A DNA stretch of 64,000 bases from Sipunculus nudus (GCA_026874595.1 CM049315.1:60140889-60204888), one strand, 5' to 3'. Counted from the first letter of the stretch, positions 34,595 through 47,915 are shown. Notes: a model not told the origin generated them from the letters alone. Numbers and translations: made by a program.

Positions 34595-34777
34595 AGAAGT
34601 GGATGGGGGGGGGGGGGGATGGTCCAGACCCCCCATTGTTTAGCCGAAGCAACCTTTTTAGGGTTTTAGACCAATTCTGTAGCCTCGACCCCCCCTTTTC
34701 TGGACCTTTTTTTAAGGTTTTATCATTAACCCTCCTGGGTTGGACCCCTCCTTTTCCTAAATCCTGGCTCCGCCCCT
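34595..34777. mobile_element. Short hAT-like MITE with poly-G tract
   Basis: The left end is CAGAAGTGGATGGGGGG and the right end TCCTGGCTCCGCCCCTG (reverse complement CAGGGGCGGAGCCAGGA). The body is shared with 25900-26124 (GGTCCAGACCCCCC, TTTTTAGGGTTTTAGACC, CTCCTTTTCCTAAATCCTGG). Non-coding. Confidence 0.7.
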
Positions 34778-34779
34778 GT

Positions 34780-36955
34780 ATATATGTATGCTTTGTGTTA
34801 CCCGATAACTTTATATACATTTGCAAAGTATGCATTCAGACACAGAAGAATTTTCTCAGCAAAGGCTATATAAATTTGTATTATATTTTTGGACATATAT
34901 TGTTCTTAGAGAAAGTATCTCACAAAGTTAATTTGTTATCCACTTTTTGGAGTTTATTTCCGGTTTCAGTACTTAAAAATTATGTCATGAAAGGGTGTTC
35001 AAGCCTTTTTTCACTTGCATCTTTGGTAATTTGTTTAAAGTAAAAGAAAGTGTATATTCCGTGATAGATTCCTATTAGTATGCAAAATTTGAACAAAATG
35101 GATCAACCAGTTCTTCAGAATCATTTAAGATAACTCTGAAAAGGGATATGGAGATGTTGGTGACACCTTTTACAGTAAGGCCATGACCTGCACCTGGCCA
35201 GGCATTGCTCCAAGTCTAGTTTGGGTCGTTGTGTTTCTTGTCACCTGGTTGTAGGATTTTCCTGCTTCTGTTTACTGAACATTGTATTAATTTGATCTGT
35301 CCAATTTGTAAGTTTCTTTAAATAATATTTTTTATCCAGTTTTCCTAAATATTACCAATTTGCTGCCACATACAGATGGCCATCCTGGATACTTTTGCTG
35401 TGTTAGTTAGGCCTAATTTCTAAACTCAGTTCATCTTCTAACGTATTAAGACTCACTATACTGTGTGTGCCTGTAAAATAATTTTCAGTTGTGCCTTTAT
35501 ACTATTCAAGCCGCTGCCCTCGGATCAGTTTATATACTCTGAAAAATAAGAATGTTTTATACTGGTATATGAAAACTTAGGATATTTCCAATCTTGATGA
35601 TTTTATTAAGATTGTTTTATTTTATAAAGTTATATAATTACAATTTTATCTTTACATGAATAATTCTTTGCAAATAAGTGTACGAAACTTTCCATTTTAA
35701 TCATTGCATGAATATATACCTGTGTTGTAACACTACCCCTTAATTTAATTTTACCATGCTCAGTTGAGTGTACAGTGAAATTTTGCACACAAAATATACT
35801 TCAATGAACATGCAATTGGCGCTGAGATGATTAAACAATTACCCAAGATCCAGAATATGGTAACTGTGTAACTACATTGTGTTTTCTGGTAACAATTATA
35901 AAATAGTATATTCTCTTACTTATTTTACTTTACACTGGTTAATAGCATATTGATGACATGATTGGTAACAAAAATAATTCACGACGATTAAAAGCACCCT
36001 TTTACACATTTTAATTTTTCCTTCTCCTGCTCTAATTTTTTTTTCAGCTTGGTTCGGTAACTATTGATTAAAAACAATGGCCTAATTACGGAGAGTTTAC
36101 TTCGCGGTTCATATAAAGAAAATATCGACATGTTTAGGCCGTTGTATAGCGTTACGACCAGATTACTGGCACCAGAGTGTCCTTACATCTAAGTCTGAGG
36201 AACGCATTATAAGGCCTAATGAAGATGCAAATATTTCGTCATTTCTGAAAACGCTTCATGGCCTAACGGTATACTGTCAATCAAGATAAACCAGACCAAT
36301 CGTTACCATTTTATGTGTACTTTCTAATAATACCAAACATGAGAGAGAAAAGTTACGTTTTAACCCAGCACATTGGTAAACCTCTCGGCATGTTTGTTGA
36401 ATTTATGACCGCGTGAACACAAGCATGGCTCGCACGGGTTACAGGACGCAGGCAGCTTGCAGGCGATACAGAAAATGACCCGTGTCCATGGAGACGGTGT
36501 TTCAGTTTGGGTTGTGAGCTCACATGTATACTATTGTGTTAATTCATCATTCTTAGCATAATATTGAGATTATGGGCCGTTCACCACAATATGAATTCAA
36601 CCTGATGCAAGGCCACTGCGATACATTCTTCGATGTTACTTGTATCACGACTCGAGTAGGCTTTCTAGCCAAATTATCCGATTGCCTACTGAGTCGGGTT
36701 GTCACGGCTCGCCGCTGTAAGGCCTCCTACAACCGTATATACATTTGTGCGCCGAAGTTAGTCTCGTCGATGTCGAGGATGTCGCCGACACCGCCGTGAA
36801 CGACGGGAGACCTCCGCAGGAAGCTACTACACAAATTGTGGTGAAAGTTTAACCAATCAGCAACTGTGGGTTTATATGGCAAAACATTGTGAAGCACACG
36901 GAGGACATGTCCTGAACGTACTTTGAGAGACCAAAGATAAAATCATCAAAACAAC
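34780..36955. other. Intergenic, no gene seen
   Basis: AT-rich sequence. No frame has recognisable domains and no clear terminal repeats were found. Confidence 0.4.
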
Positions 36956-36958
36956 TGG

Positions 36959-37159
36959 CAGGCGCGGAGCCAGTAATTTTTTGCAGGGAGGGGTCAACGG
37001 GTGTCATGCATAAAAATTGTTTAAAAAAGGTCTTTGGTTGAGAGCATGGGGGGGGGGGGCGGGGTCTCGACCCCCAAAACCCCCCGTCATGCATAAGATT
37101 CGTCTAAAAAAAGAGCGGGGGGGGGGGGATGGGGTCTCGATCCTCTGGATCCGCGCCTG
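36959..37159. mobile_element. hAT-like MITE with duplicated interior
   Basis: The left end is CAGGCGCGGAGCCAG and the right end CTGGATCCGCGCCTG, imperfect inverted repeats. AACTG occurs next to both ends. The interior holds two copies of a GTCATGCATAA...GGGGGGGGG...GGGGTCTCGA block (about 37002-37070 and 37086-37140), so the poly-G run is duplicated with it. Confidence 0.7.
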
Positions 37160-37239
37160 AACTGTACGCAAAGAAAGTTTTAAGAATGAACATTTCCTTA
37201 TAGACAGAGCTTTAGCGAGCTTTCCGTCTCCATACAATT

Positions 37240-38240
37240 TTCTTTAGCTCTGATGTCTTTGTCCATCGTTCGTCTGTCTGTCCGTTAACAGAGCACCAAT
37301 CGTAACTGCTGGACCCAGAAACTTCTAACTGTAAACCCACGGAGGGATAAAAATCTCTTTGGAAACCTGAAATAACGCCACTGTGACCTATATTCTACGA
37401 GTTTTGGGGCTCGAAAGTAACCCCCAGAATAATAACAAATTTGATACAAAAGCTCAAGTATCTGAAAAAACTAATGCATTGATTGCCATTATTCTTTCCA
37501 TGCATATTGATCATGGAGTATTTCATCATTTCCCGAAGAATGGTGGTGCCACCTGTATTTTTTTAACATATTTTTTCATTTTTTCTCTGTTTATTTTTTA
37601 ACTTCAGATGAAGCAGTGCGTCTATTCACAAGGAACAAATCGCAACAAGAAACATCTTACTGAACATCGAGGGAGGTCCTTGAAAACCTTAAATTAGGTC
37701 ATGGTGACCTATATTTTGTGAACTACAGGCTGAAAACATGATTTTGAGAACTGAGTCAGCCAGTTGGGCACAAATTGTATCTGCTAGGCCAAGAATCTTC
37801 TAACATGACATTCAGGTATATCTGCATGAAACCTGAAATTAGGTCATGGTGACCTATATCCTGTGAACTGTGAGACAAAAACATGAATTTTAGAAACCTG
37901 GAAATCTGATGGGCACAAATTGTGTCCTTCAGCCCTAGAATGTTCCAATGTTATAAACAGGGGTGTCTTAGGCGATCTTAATGGAAACCTGAAATATTTT
38001 GCGTGCTACTGGCCAAAAGGAGTCAGTTGACTGCATACAAAAAGGCTAGATTTCATAGGACTGGCTAAACACATGATCTGAAACTGTTTTTTTTTTTTGT
38101 TCTTGTTGATTTTGAAGAATTAAAATTGCTACAGTTGAATGGGGATACCAACTACAAAATTTGGCATTTAGGTGATAAACTTTCTATGTGAATGTATGTC
38201 TTTCCAGTAAGCTAAGCGTCATGACCCATGGGTCACTTGT
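37240..38240 (-). mobile_element. Complete (ACGG)n element in reverse orientation
   Basis: Read on the minus strand, it starts ACAAGTGACCCATGGGTCAT (14-bp palindrome TGACCCATGGGTCA) with GACGCTTAGC after it. It ends with GTTAACGGACAGACAGACGA, GACAAAGAC and AGAGCTAAAG. Internally, a GTGACCTATATT-containing unit repeats near 37383, 37708 and 37848. The terminal hairpin is eroded in this copy. Non-coding. Confidence 0.65.
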
Positions 38241-38244
38241 TTTG

Positions 38245-40290
38245 TGGTGCACTGATGTAAAATTAACATTAACTCTGGTAAAAAATTCATAGCCTGTTTG
38301 TAATTTTAATCATATAGGATCGTACAATAATACTATATAATAATATGAAGAAACAATCCGTAGTATATAATACATTAAACGGCAAACCTAAAAGTTCAAC
38401 AGAAATCCTAAGTGTGGACGGAAGTGTGAACGGAATAACTTAGTATTTTCCTAATCTGAGGTGTCATACGGGAGTTTTGATCAAGAATCTACATGTGCAT
38501 TCAGGGAATTTCTATCATGTATGTATTAGTCCCCTGACCAATATATGCTTTTATTTATTATTTTCAGTTATATTCATATCATGTGTTTGTACAATTACAA
38601 AATCATTATGAAACAACGGATCTGCAGGTGGCACCACAAATCTTCATCAAATTGAAAAGAATCCATGTAACTAGTCCTAGCAAGCAAAAAAATTCTATAA
38701 GCACGATATATTTCGGTAATATAACAGGCAGTATACAATGGAATTAATGATGCACGATCGAATTATGCATAGGTCCACCAAATATCAGAATGTAAGGTAT
38801 CAGTCTCAGTGTCAAGGTTATGGTCCCATTTTAATATGCTTCCTCTGGATTTTGCTTCATATCTGTGGACATGGTAAGGTTCGAAGAAATTAGTCAAACA
38901 ATTGATGGTTAACCTTCCTACACAATGTTAAACTGACAAATTGTGAAACGGATAATGCAAACCATACAAGAAGAATAGGCACACACAATTTGGGATAATT
39001 CCAAATTCACTGACCATGAGAAATCCGATCTTTTGCAGGGAGTTGCTACAAATGATCCAACAGAAGGTCAGGGTCACTGTTTTAGTTATGGTCTTATTCC
39101 CATTTCGAAAAGGAACCTTGAGGCTCCTATCTTTGCATATTTAAAATTTTAAGGAAAATATGCGAGTTATTCTACTCGAATGGTTTCAGTGCAGTTCTGG
39201 GAGGGCGAACTTCGCAAAAGTGGAGGAAATGGTGCCACCATTTTTGTGGACTATTTACAGTTATGCCGGGTCTAACATTTATATCAGTGCAACCAACCCC
39301 CGTTACTATCATTTCTTAAAGGATGGATTAAAGGATTCAATCAAAAGTCCTTTTCATAGTGGTTAAACCCCATTTTTTAAACCTTTCGTCGTCTTATAAC
39401 CCGTAATATATCTGTTTTTACAACTATTATGTATTATAAAGTTCACCTAAAAATCACAAAACTTAAATAAAAATTTTAGCACATGGCGCGGCCCAATCTA
39501 GTCTCTGTCACATCCAATAGACTCGTCCAGTAGCATAAACGGCATTCAATAGAAATAGTTTTGGACACACGCACCAGATGGCAGTCCAATACACTAAAAC
39601 AACGGGTACAGTTATTAACTGCTATACTGGTATGCCTTTTGCGGGTAGGGCCGCAGTATAAGCGGCCTTGGGTTCAGCATGGAGATACAGAATATGCGGC
39701 ATTTTTCTTACGACCTGTTGTCACATTGAAATAGGCCTACTAGTTCCATATGCAACATGTTATTCAAGCTAAAAATCATGCAACAGTACCAGAAACCTGT
39801 TAGAATGTATGACCCAAGCCAGTGAGGAACGAAAAGTACTTGGGGCTCGTTAGTTTTAAAGAGCCTAACCCGCAAAAACCAAATTCTGTCATATTTTAAT
39901 AAATTGTGTAACAAAAAAACTTTGTTTTTGATCAGGATGTTCGAAAATGGTATCTTTAGAGGACAACAATCAAATTTCTCTGGAATTCCTCGTCAAGAAT
40001 CACAAACCTTTCTAACACCATTTCTGTCTATAAGCATCATGCAAGTAAGTGCATCCGCTTTAAAAAAAAAACAGTCTTTCAAGTCAGTCTTTCAAGCGTG
40101 AACAGTATATGTGCTATTTTTCTTTAAAGCGGGTACCTGACGTGTTTAGTTATTTTGGCTTTCTTCAAGAAACAAATGTTATACATTTGTTCATAATAAT
40201 TTGGTGAAACCATCCCGTGTAACTTTATTTCTTAAGTGCTTTTTTTGTAATCCTAAAAATGAGAAAGAAGAAATAAAATGGTACATATTT
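38245..40290. other. Intergenic, no gene seen
   Basis: No recognised gene. Two loosely similar blocks (around 38600-38880 and 39000-39140), with phrases like AAGGTTATGGTCCCATTTTA and TTTTAGTTATGGTCTTATTC, suggest an old tandem repeat, but the boundaries are unclear. Confidence 0.35.
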
Positions 40291-40484
40291 CTTTATTTGC
40301 AATAAAACGCTATAGGAATAGGGTTGGAATATAAGGATATAAAATCATACATTATTAGGTCATTTTCATATATGTCGAGTATTTAAACAGGGTTCTCTTC
40401 ACACGCACAAACAAACACACACACCTTTAAGTTTCCTTCGATTTGGGTAGCGTGTCTATATAATATATTAAAGTGTTTTATAAT

Positions 40485-40577
40485 ATTAATAATAATTATT
40501 ATAATAATAAAAATTATTATTATTATTATCATTATTATTATAAACATTATTATATTTATTATTATTATCAACATTAC

Positions 40578-40617
<40 letters not shown>
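40485..40617. repeat. (ATT)n / (AAT)n microsatellite
   Basis: About 130 bp of ATT trinucleotides with interruptions. Confidence 0.9.
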
Positions 40618-40619
<2 letters not shown>

Positions 40620-40879
40620 CCTACAAGCCTGTTCCTCACATACATGTATATAGATGATCACCATATCAATACACCGCAGGGCACAAAAATAACGAATCAC
40701 ATAAAACGAATAACACATGTAAATTTTCGGGATTCAAAAACATTGAGGCACACTCGACAAGTTTCCTGCGTGACAGTATATACAAGGAGACAGCAGACAT
40801 GGTTTGTTGATTATTCATGATATTTATCTTACGGTCATCCATTTAAATATTAACAATAATGCTTTTGAACTGATACCGA

Positions 40880-41025
40880 TCACCTAGATACTTGAGTGAG
40901 ACCACATTTTCTAAAACATCTTCCACTGAGACTGGACACAATCAAAATGGCGCAGGCTGCCAGCGTAAGAATCCCGGCTAGCTGTAGAGACGACCCGTAC
41001 GTTCCGGAAGACTCTGCGAGCACAC
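40880..41025 (-). CDS. SLC16-like monocarboxylate transporter, last exon
   Basis: The exon follows acceptor TTTTTCCTCTCCCAG and is in phase 1, exactly matching the donor of the exon at 41264-42247 (GTAATGG joined to GTGTG). It encodes GVLAESSGTYGSSLQLAGIL, then a hydrophobic segment (LTLAACAILIVSSL), and a short basic tail, with TGA at 40880-40882. This is the final membrane helix and cytoplasmic tail usual for the family. The intron between the two exons is 238 bp (41026-41263). Confidence 0.85.
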
Positions 41026-41263
41026 CTGGGAGAGGAAAAAAATAGTGCCAATAAACAAGGAATATCTCAACAGTTCAATAACAAAATAATGCTTGACAAG
41101 AACCAACGAAAATGTTATCATGCGTGATAAACACCCGATAACCAAGTAGTAGTGATAAGGTATTCTTATCACGGGTGCTCGATAAGGCCATTATCATCAT
41201 GCAGGTAAAACCGGGCATATACTTTATTTTATACACGTTATGTATAGTAACAAGTATCCTTAC

Positions 41264-42247
41264 CCATTACGGCCGAAGCGATAAAACCACTAACGGCATA
41301 GTGTGTTGTCAAGATGCCCATCCCGACTGCTATAAACTCAACCTTATGACACCGTCTCACTATGTGGCCGAGTGATATGAACAGTGTGTCTAATACTGGT
41401 CCATACAGGACAAAGTAGACGTACATGATGCCTGTAGTGGCCACGTAGGGAAACAGTACGCTGAACACAGCCGGAAGGACCAGAAGACCAGCTATTAAGA
41501 AATCCTTGTTGACAAATTTTAAATCTGCTACCACACCGAAAGTAAAACGTGCCATCAATGAACACCCTGCACTGATTGACAGCAGTACGGACACGTCAAA
41601 CTTACTGAATCCTTTCTCAGCCGCGAATGCAGGACCAGCAAGATTAAACAGAAACAGTGACATAGAAACGCACGAGACGAAGAAGGCGCCTGCTATAAAA
41701 TGAATATTCTTGTACATGAATAAGAACAGCATCAGCCCTTTAGGAGTGTGTGAAGCATCCTTCGCTGCTGATTGTTCAGTTCCGAGCAGTTTAACCTCAG
41801 TCTCTTCGTGAGGTCCATTTTTACGATCACCTCCTTCTCCTTTGACTGGTCCCTCGGTATCTGCAGATATATTAGACCCCTTTGAAATTGGTATCTCACC
41901 GCCATCTTTAAATTTTGCTGCGGCGCTATTGTCTCCAGTTAATTGTATCTCTTGAAGTTGGACGTCGTCTTCGTTTTGATGTAGGTTGACAGATCCGGTA
42001 TTTTCTTGCCCCAGTTCTGGCCGTTGCAGTAAAGCCGACACTACCTGGTTTAGCCACATTCCCGCAAGTATAAAAAACACTCCCCGGACCGTGTAGACCT
42101 CCATGAGGTACGCGACCAGCGGGGGGATCGCCATGCCACCTAGTGAGCCGACCGTGCTCCAGATTCCCGTGAACAGTGTCGGCCGATCTTTAAATGTTCT
42201 GTTGAGCTGCACCAGAGCCGAGTTGAAATTTATCATCGTGCCCACGC
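41264..42247 (-). CDS. SLC16-like monocarboxylate transporter, main exon
   Basis: This 984-bp exon encodes most of a major-facilitator carrier that, in the SLC16 family, moves monocarboxylates or related small substrates across a membrane with protons or by facilitated diffusion. It opens in phase 1 after acceptor GCTTGTTGTTTCAG with GVGTMINFNSALVQL and FTGIWSTVGSLGGMAIPPL (helices 4-6). A long hydrophilic central loop follows (about 95 residues, Glu/Lys/Ser-rich). The second half then begins LMLFLFMYKNIHFIAGAF, with EKGFSKFDVSVLLSI and RFTFGVVADLKF, the position of the family's conserved arginine-glycine-aspartate helix 8 region. The exon ends ATGG before donor GTAAGG. The frame is intact, so the gene is probably functional. 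The substrate cannot be deduced. Confidence 0.88.
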
Positions 42248-42659
42248 CTGAAACAACAAGCATATACATGTATACACCCAGAAATCAGAGTCCGGGGCTA
42301 AAGACGTTCAACTGAGGTCATATAGAGTTTACAGTTTCCTTATAAACATGGAACAATCCTTTAATTATTACGGAAATACACAATTACAGACCCCCTTAAA
42401 ATGAAATATTCATGTCATTTTTCGTATCATTTACTGTACAGTTACAACTTCCGAATAATCCCTACAATATATGTATACCCACAGTACTCTGTGCCGATCT
42501 GCTTGATCTTTCGTATGTAAATGACTGATCATCGATCGTTTTAATGAAAACACGCTTGAGGACTGGATTATGTTTCAAACTAGAATATGTCACTAAAATA
42601 TTGAATATTAAAAAAAATATAAGATGTCTTTCAAGAAGACATTTTACTGACAACAGGTG

Positions 42660-42975
42660 GGAACGGATACAGCTTTGCCAGATACGGACACCTCTTTTAC
42701 GGATACGGACACCGCTTTTACAGATACGGACACCTATTTAACAGATCTTCACCGCTTTGACAGACAGTGACACCGCTTTGACAGATATGGACACCGCTTT
42801 GACAGAAACGGACACCTCTTTGCAGATACGGACACCGCTTTCACAGATACGGACACCGTTTGACAGAATCGGAAACCGCTTTGACAGACACTGACACCGC
42901 TTGACAGATACGGACACCGCTTTTGCAGATACGGAGACCGCTTTCACAGATATGGGCAACGCTTTCACAGGTATG
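42660..42975. repeat. Minisatellite, about 20-21-bp unit, left part
   Basis: The unit is close to GGACACCGCTTTGACAGATA, repeated about 15 times with many substitutions and single-base indels. The array resumes at 56541 after a retroelement that inserted into it. Confidence 0.88.
42972..42975. other. Target-site duplication of the LTR element (TATG), left
   Basis: TATG here, directly before TGTAGTA of the LTR, matches TATG at 56541-56544 directly after the other LTR. Confidence 0.7.
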
Positions 42976-44756
42976 TGTAGTAGGCTTGTCAGTATAACAC
43001 AATACAAAGGTTGTCAATTATAGAGCTTTATTTGAGCTTCACACTGGTACCACAAAACTGTACCAAAAACCCTGAAGCACATACGTATTACACATCACAC
43101 AATATGGTATTTTGAATACTAAAACATATAAACCGAGCAACTTTTATCTAAGTTTTTAGTTTGGTTCAGTTACATTTAATTTACACATACACATGTCCTA
43201 TAACTTATACATGTTTTGACCAATAACAAAGTTAAACTTGTTACTGTTATCTCAAATATCCAATACATGGTATCTCCATTATGACTTTATAAAAAGGTAA
43301 CAATTATATGTTCACATGTAAACAAAAGAAACATCTGTGTAGCTTGTTAAACAGTTTACATGCACAGTGGAACACATATATCGGTTAACCTCATGCCATA
43401 GGCAAAAAACATGAGTGAATACCTCATTATCACTCAGTACATATATCAATAAACATTACAATAGAGCACATAGAACAACGCATTACAACTTATACATGGT
43501 GTGCTGTTCATGGTCTGCTGATATTAACATGGAAAAACATCTGGATATGCAAATAAATGATCCTGAGTAAACATAAATCATCATACATATACTAACCATG
43601 CCTAGCACTGGTCTGAGTAATCACTCCATGGATGAGCTACTGAGTACCATCAACCCCGTCCAGGGTCATCATTCTGCAGACAAACAAGCCTACAACCAAC
43701 AAGGGACCCATTGGTCACGTCGCTCAGCTAAATTTGGGAAAATATTAGTAACTGCAAAATATTTTTATTTCTTATGGGTTTTCATGTATATTACCATTTG
43801 AAAAGCTAAGAGAAAATGGTCCAGCTAAAATGAAACTCTGTAAATCATAGAATAATGTACATGAGCTAAAGCAAATGGACTGTGTAATAAATGAAACCTT
43901 TGGCCTGAAATCATTTAGTGATGCACCAAGGGGAAAAATGGGCCCACGGTAAGTGTCATATAAAAGTTTCATTTCATAAAAAAATAATGTGTGAAGGTAA
44001 TTAAGTTTTCAAAAGTAAAATATATGGCCATATGAGTTAAAAGTGAATCCAACAAAGTTTGACCAATATTCCAAATTTTAATACAAATTAAGTATAACAG
44101 TGTTATTCACATCTAGGCCCGGCCAACTTTAAGAGATATGAATGAAATGCTACCAAGTATTTATATTTTCTTAAATCTTGTCAGCTGGAACTTACATTAG
44201 GTCCTAATATTTTTTCACATTTGAATATTAGGATTAAATTCCTGAACATTTTTTTTTCTTTAAAAAAACAAAATTGTCCAAGTCTCAACAAAAAGAATTT
44301 ATTTAACATTAAAATTATAAGATTCGTCTTGTTTATTAGTCCTGTGTATTGAAGGGGTGAGTGGGGGAGGGGTCTCTGTTGTTACTGCTCGTCGCTGAAA
44401 AAAAAGTGAAATTATAAGATTCATCTTATTTATAGAACAGGTCTGACAACAGACTGGGGGAGGGGGGGGGGGGGGGGAGGTTAGAGAAAGGCTCCCTGTG
44501 GTATTAACTGCAGCCCGCCTGATCAGGCTCAACAAGAGAGAGGGCTTGCCCGAGTGATGGGATTACATAACAAGTGACCCATGTGTCATGACGCTCAGCT
44601 GACTGGGAAGAGATTCGCAAAAGGAAATTTTATCATCAGAATGGTAGTATATACCCATTCAATTGAAGCATCAAACAGATTAACCAACAGGCCAAGATTT
44701 AGTCTGTATTTATATCTCAAAAATAGAGACAAAATGTGTAAACTTTAAAAACTAGA

Positions 44757-46208
44757 ATACGGGTAGCCGACAAGTGACTACGTGTATCCGCCAAAATCAG
44801 AGTGGAACGGGTGAAGTGAGGCATGGATTGAGTGGCAAGGGGAAATAGAGTGAGGTATGTTGCATATTAGCAAGGATGTCTGCAGCCTAAATGTGTATGT
44901 AGGTTGTGCCACCTACCACAAATCCAGAAAGCTGTCCAAGTTGTATACATATGCAAAATTTTAGGCAGAAAAGTCAAACCACTACATGTATATGAGTGAT
45001 TTTAGCCCACGGCAGACAAACAGACAGACGCTGTGCAAAAATGGTTGCAGGTGGTCCCTCCAGTTTTGTGTATGAAAAAGACCAATGTGAGATCTAAACA
45101 CATGCACAATTTTGGCCCAATCGGTCAAAACGTTCCTGAGATATGAGCTTGGATGTGTGCAGCGTTAACTAGAATGTAGGTGGCGCCACCTGTCATTAAA
45201 TCAAGAAACCTGTCCAGGATGTATAAACCTGCAAAATTTTAGGCAGTTATGTCAAACCACTACAGAGAAATGAGTGATTTAATGCCACGGCAGACAAACA
45301 GACAGACGCTGTTCAAAAATGGTTAAAGGTGGCCCCTCCAGTTTTGCGTATGATAAAGAGCTATGTGAGATCTATACACATGCAAAATTTTGGCCCAATC
45401 GGTCGAACCGTTCCAGAGATATGAGCTTTGATGTCATCAGCGTGAACGTGAATGTAGGTGGCGCCATCTGTCAAAAAATCAAGAAAGCTATCCTGGATGT
45501 ATACGCATGCCGAATTTCAGGTGAATTAGTTAATTAACTGCAGATATATGAGTGATTTTAACCCAAGGCAGATGAACAGATGGACATTGTGCAAACATGG
45601 TTACAGGTGGCGCCACCATTTTTTGTGTATGTTATAGATTCAAGGGCTACATTTGTATACATTTTATTTCCTGATCGGTCAAACAGTTCCCGGGATATGA
45701 GCTTGGATGTCATCAGCGTGAACGTGAATGTAGGTGGCGCGACCTGTCATAAAATCAAGAAAGCTATCCAGGATGTATACGCATGACAAATTTCAGGTGA
45801 ATTAGTCAATTCACTGTAGCGATATGAGTGATTTTAACCCAAGGGAGATTAACAGATGGACACTGTGCAAACATGGTTACAGGTGGCGCCACCATTTTTT
45901 GTGTATTTATAAAGCAATACAAGGGCTACATTTGTATAAATTTTATTTCCTGATCGGTCAAACGGTTCCAAAGATATGAGGGTTTATGTGTGGAAACAGA
46001 CGCACAAATGGACGCTAGATTGAGAGGAAAGGTCAGAGGTCAACGCAAATTCGTTAGGCACCAGTTCACATGTGACCCGATAATTGGTGAAAGTTTCGGA
46101 AAAATCGGTCCATTAATCTCAGAGGAGCTCTCTGGAAAAGAACGTGGCGGCGGCTAAGGAACCCGGTCAAAAACATAGTATCCGCAAAACTTTGTTTTGG
46201 CGGATACA
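44757..46208 (+). repeat. GTATCCGCC-bounded segment with about 277-bp tandem units, copy 1
   Basis: The segment opens GAATACGGGTAG with GTATCCGCCAAAA at 44784-44796 and closes with a hairpin (GTATCCGCAAAAC, TTT, GTTTTGGCGGATAC) ending at 46207. Inside, TGAGTGATTTTA recurs near 44993, 45270, 45551 and 45825, a period of about 277 bp. Each unit holds two GGTGGCGCCACC-like palindromes. Present again at 57646-58820. Confidence 0.75.
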
Positions 46209-47865
46209 AAAATACAGGTGGCTCCACCAGTCTGCAGAAACTAATAAAAACACTTAATGGTCAATATCCATGTAAAGAGTCATGGTGATCGCCGCATTAG
46301 TTGTTCAGATACTTCAGCTTTCGTATCAAATTGTCCATTATTCTGAGGGATACTTCGGAGTCCTATAGCTTGAAGGATATGGGTAACAGAGACCTAATTT
46401 CAAGTTTCCACAGGCACTTTTCATGGGCCTCCTTGCATGACAAGAATGAAGATTCTAGGTCCAGTTGTTGCGATTTGTACCCTGTTGACAGATAACAACA
46501 TCTTTAAAGTTCTCAAAAAAAAAAGAGAAAAAAATTCATAAAAATTTGAAAAAAAATAGAGGTGGCGCACCCAGTCTGCAGAAACAGATGTAACAGCTCA
46601 TGGTCAATATGTATGCAAAAATCATGACCATCAGTGATGCAGTTAATGAGATATTGAAGTTTTTGTATGAAAATTTTTACTATTCTGGGGGGTACTTTGG
46701 GGCCCCATAGCTCGAAGGATATGGGTAACAGAGACCTAATTTCTGGTTTCCATGGAGACTTTGCATAGGTCCCCCAGTGTATGAAGAATGAAGATTCTAG
46801 GTACAGTCGTTACGATTTGTGCCACGTTAACATATGACAGCATCCTTAAAGGTCTGAAAAATAGAGGAAGAAATCGTAAAAAAATCGAACAATACAGGTG
46901 GCGCCACCAGTCTGCAGGAACTGATGGAACATCTCATGATCAATACGTATGCAAAAAAATCATGACCATCAGTGATGCAGTTAATGAGATATTGAAGTTT
47001 TTGTATGAAATTTTTGACTATTCTGGGGGGGGGGGGGTACTTTGGGGCCCCATAGCTCGAAGGATATCGGTAACAGAGACCTAATTTCTGGTTTCCATGG
47101 AGACTTTTTATAGGTCTCTCAGTGTGTGGAGAATAAAGATTCTAGGTCCAGTCGTTACGATTTGTGCCACGTTAACAGATGACAGCATCCTTAAAGGTCT
47201 GAAAAAAAGAGGAAAAAAAATCGTAAAAAATCGAAAAAATACAGGTGGCGCCACCAGTCTGCAGGAACTGATGGAACATCTCATGATCAATACGTATGTA
47301 AACAATCATGACCATCAGTGATGCAGTTAATGAGATATTTAAGTTTTTGTATGAATTTTTTTTACTATTCTGGGGGGTACTTTAGGGCCCAATAACTCAA
47401 AGGATATGGGTAACAGAGACCTAATTTCTGGTTTCCATGGAGACTTTTTATAGGTCTCTCAGTGTGTGGAGAATGAAGGTTCTAGGTCCAGTCTTTACGA
47501 TTTGTGCCTTGTTAACAGATGTTCACATTTTTAAAGGTCTCAAAAATAGAGAAAACAATTCGTAAAAATCGAAAAATACAGATGGCGCCACCAGTCTGCA
47601 GGTATTAATGGAACATCTCATGATCAATATGTATGCCAAAAATCATGACCATCAGTCAAGTAGTAAATGAGATATTGAAGTTTTGTATGAAATTTTCTAC
47701 TTTTCTGGGGGGTACTTTGGGCCCAAAAGTTCGAAGGATATAGGTAACAGAGACCTAATTTCTGGTTTCCAAGGAGATTTTCATGGACCTCTCAGAATCC
47801 CAAGTTACAAGGTTCTAAGTCCAGCGGTTACGATTTGTGCCTGGTAAACGGACGAACAGAAGGAA
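46208..47865 (+). repeat. Tandem array of about 345-bp units
   Basis: GGTGG(C/G)...CACCAGTCTGCAG starts recur near 46208, 46561, 46897, 47244 and 47580. Each unit runs through CATGACCATCAGTGATGCAG, CTATTCTGGGGGGTACTTT and CTGGTTTCCATGGAGACTTT to a TTACGATTTGTGCC motif. Frames across it are short and shifting; non-coding. Confidence 0.85.
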
Positions 47866-47915
47866 AGACGGACAGACGGACAGACAGACGGACGACGGAC
47901 AAAGAGTGATCGCTT

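Noticed and set aside
45319-45786. Similar open frames of about 70 residues (NRSNRSRDMSFDVISVNVN-like) repeated in the tandem units, also at 57888-58388
   Set aside because: The similarity comes from repetition of the DNA unit; frames end at different places and no start or domain is conserved.
44993-47860. Possible CRISPR-like array, because of regularly spaced palindromic repeats
   Set aside because: The intervals are themselves homologous, not unique spacers. Units are 277-345 bp, and the context is a eukaryotic mobile element.
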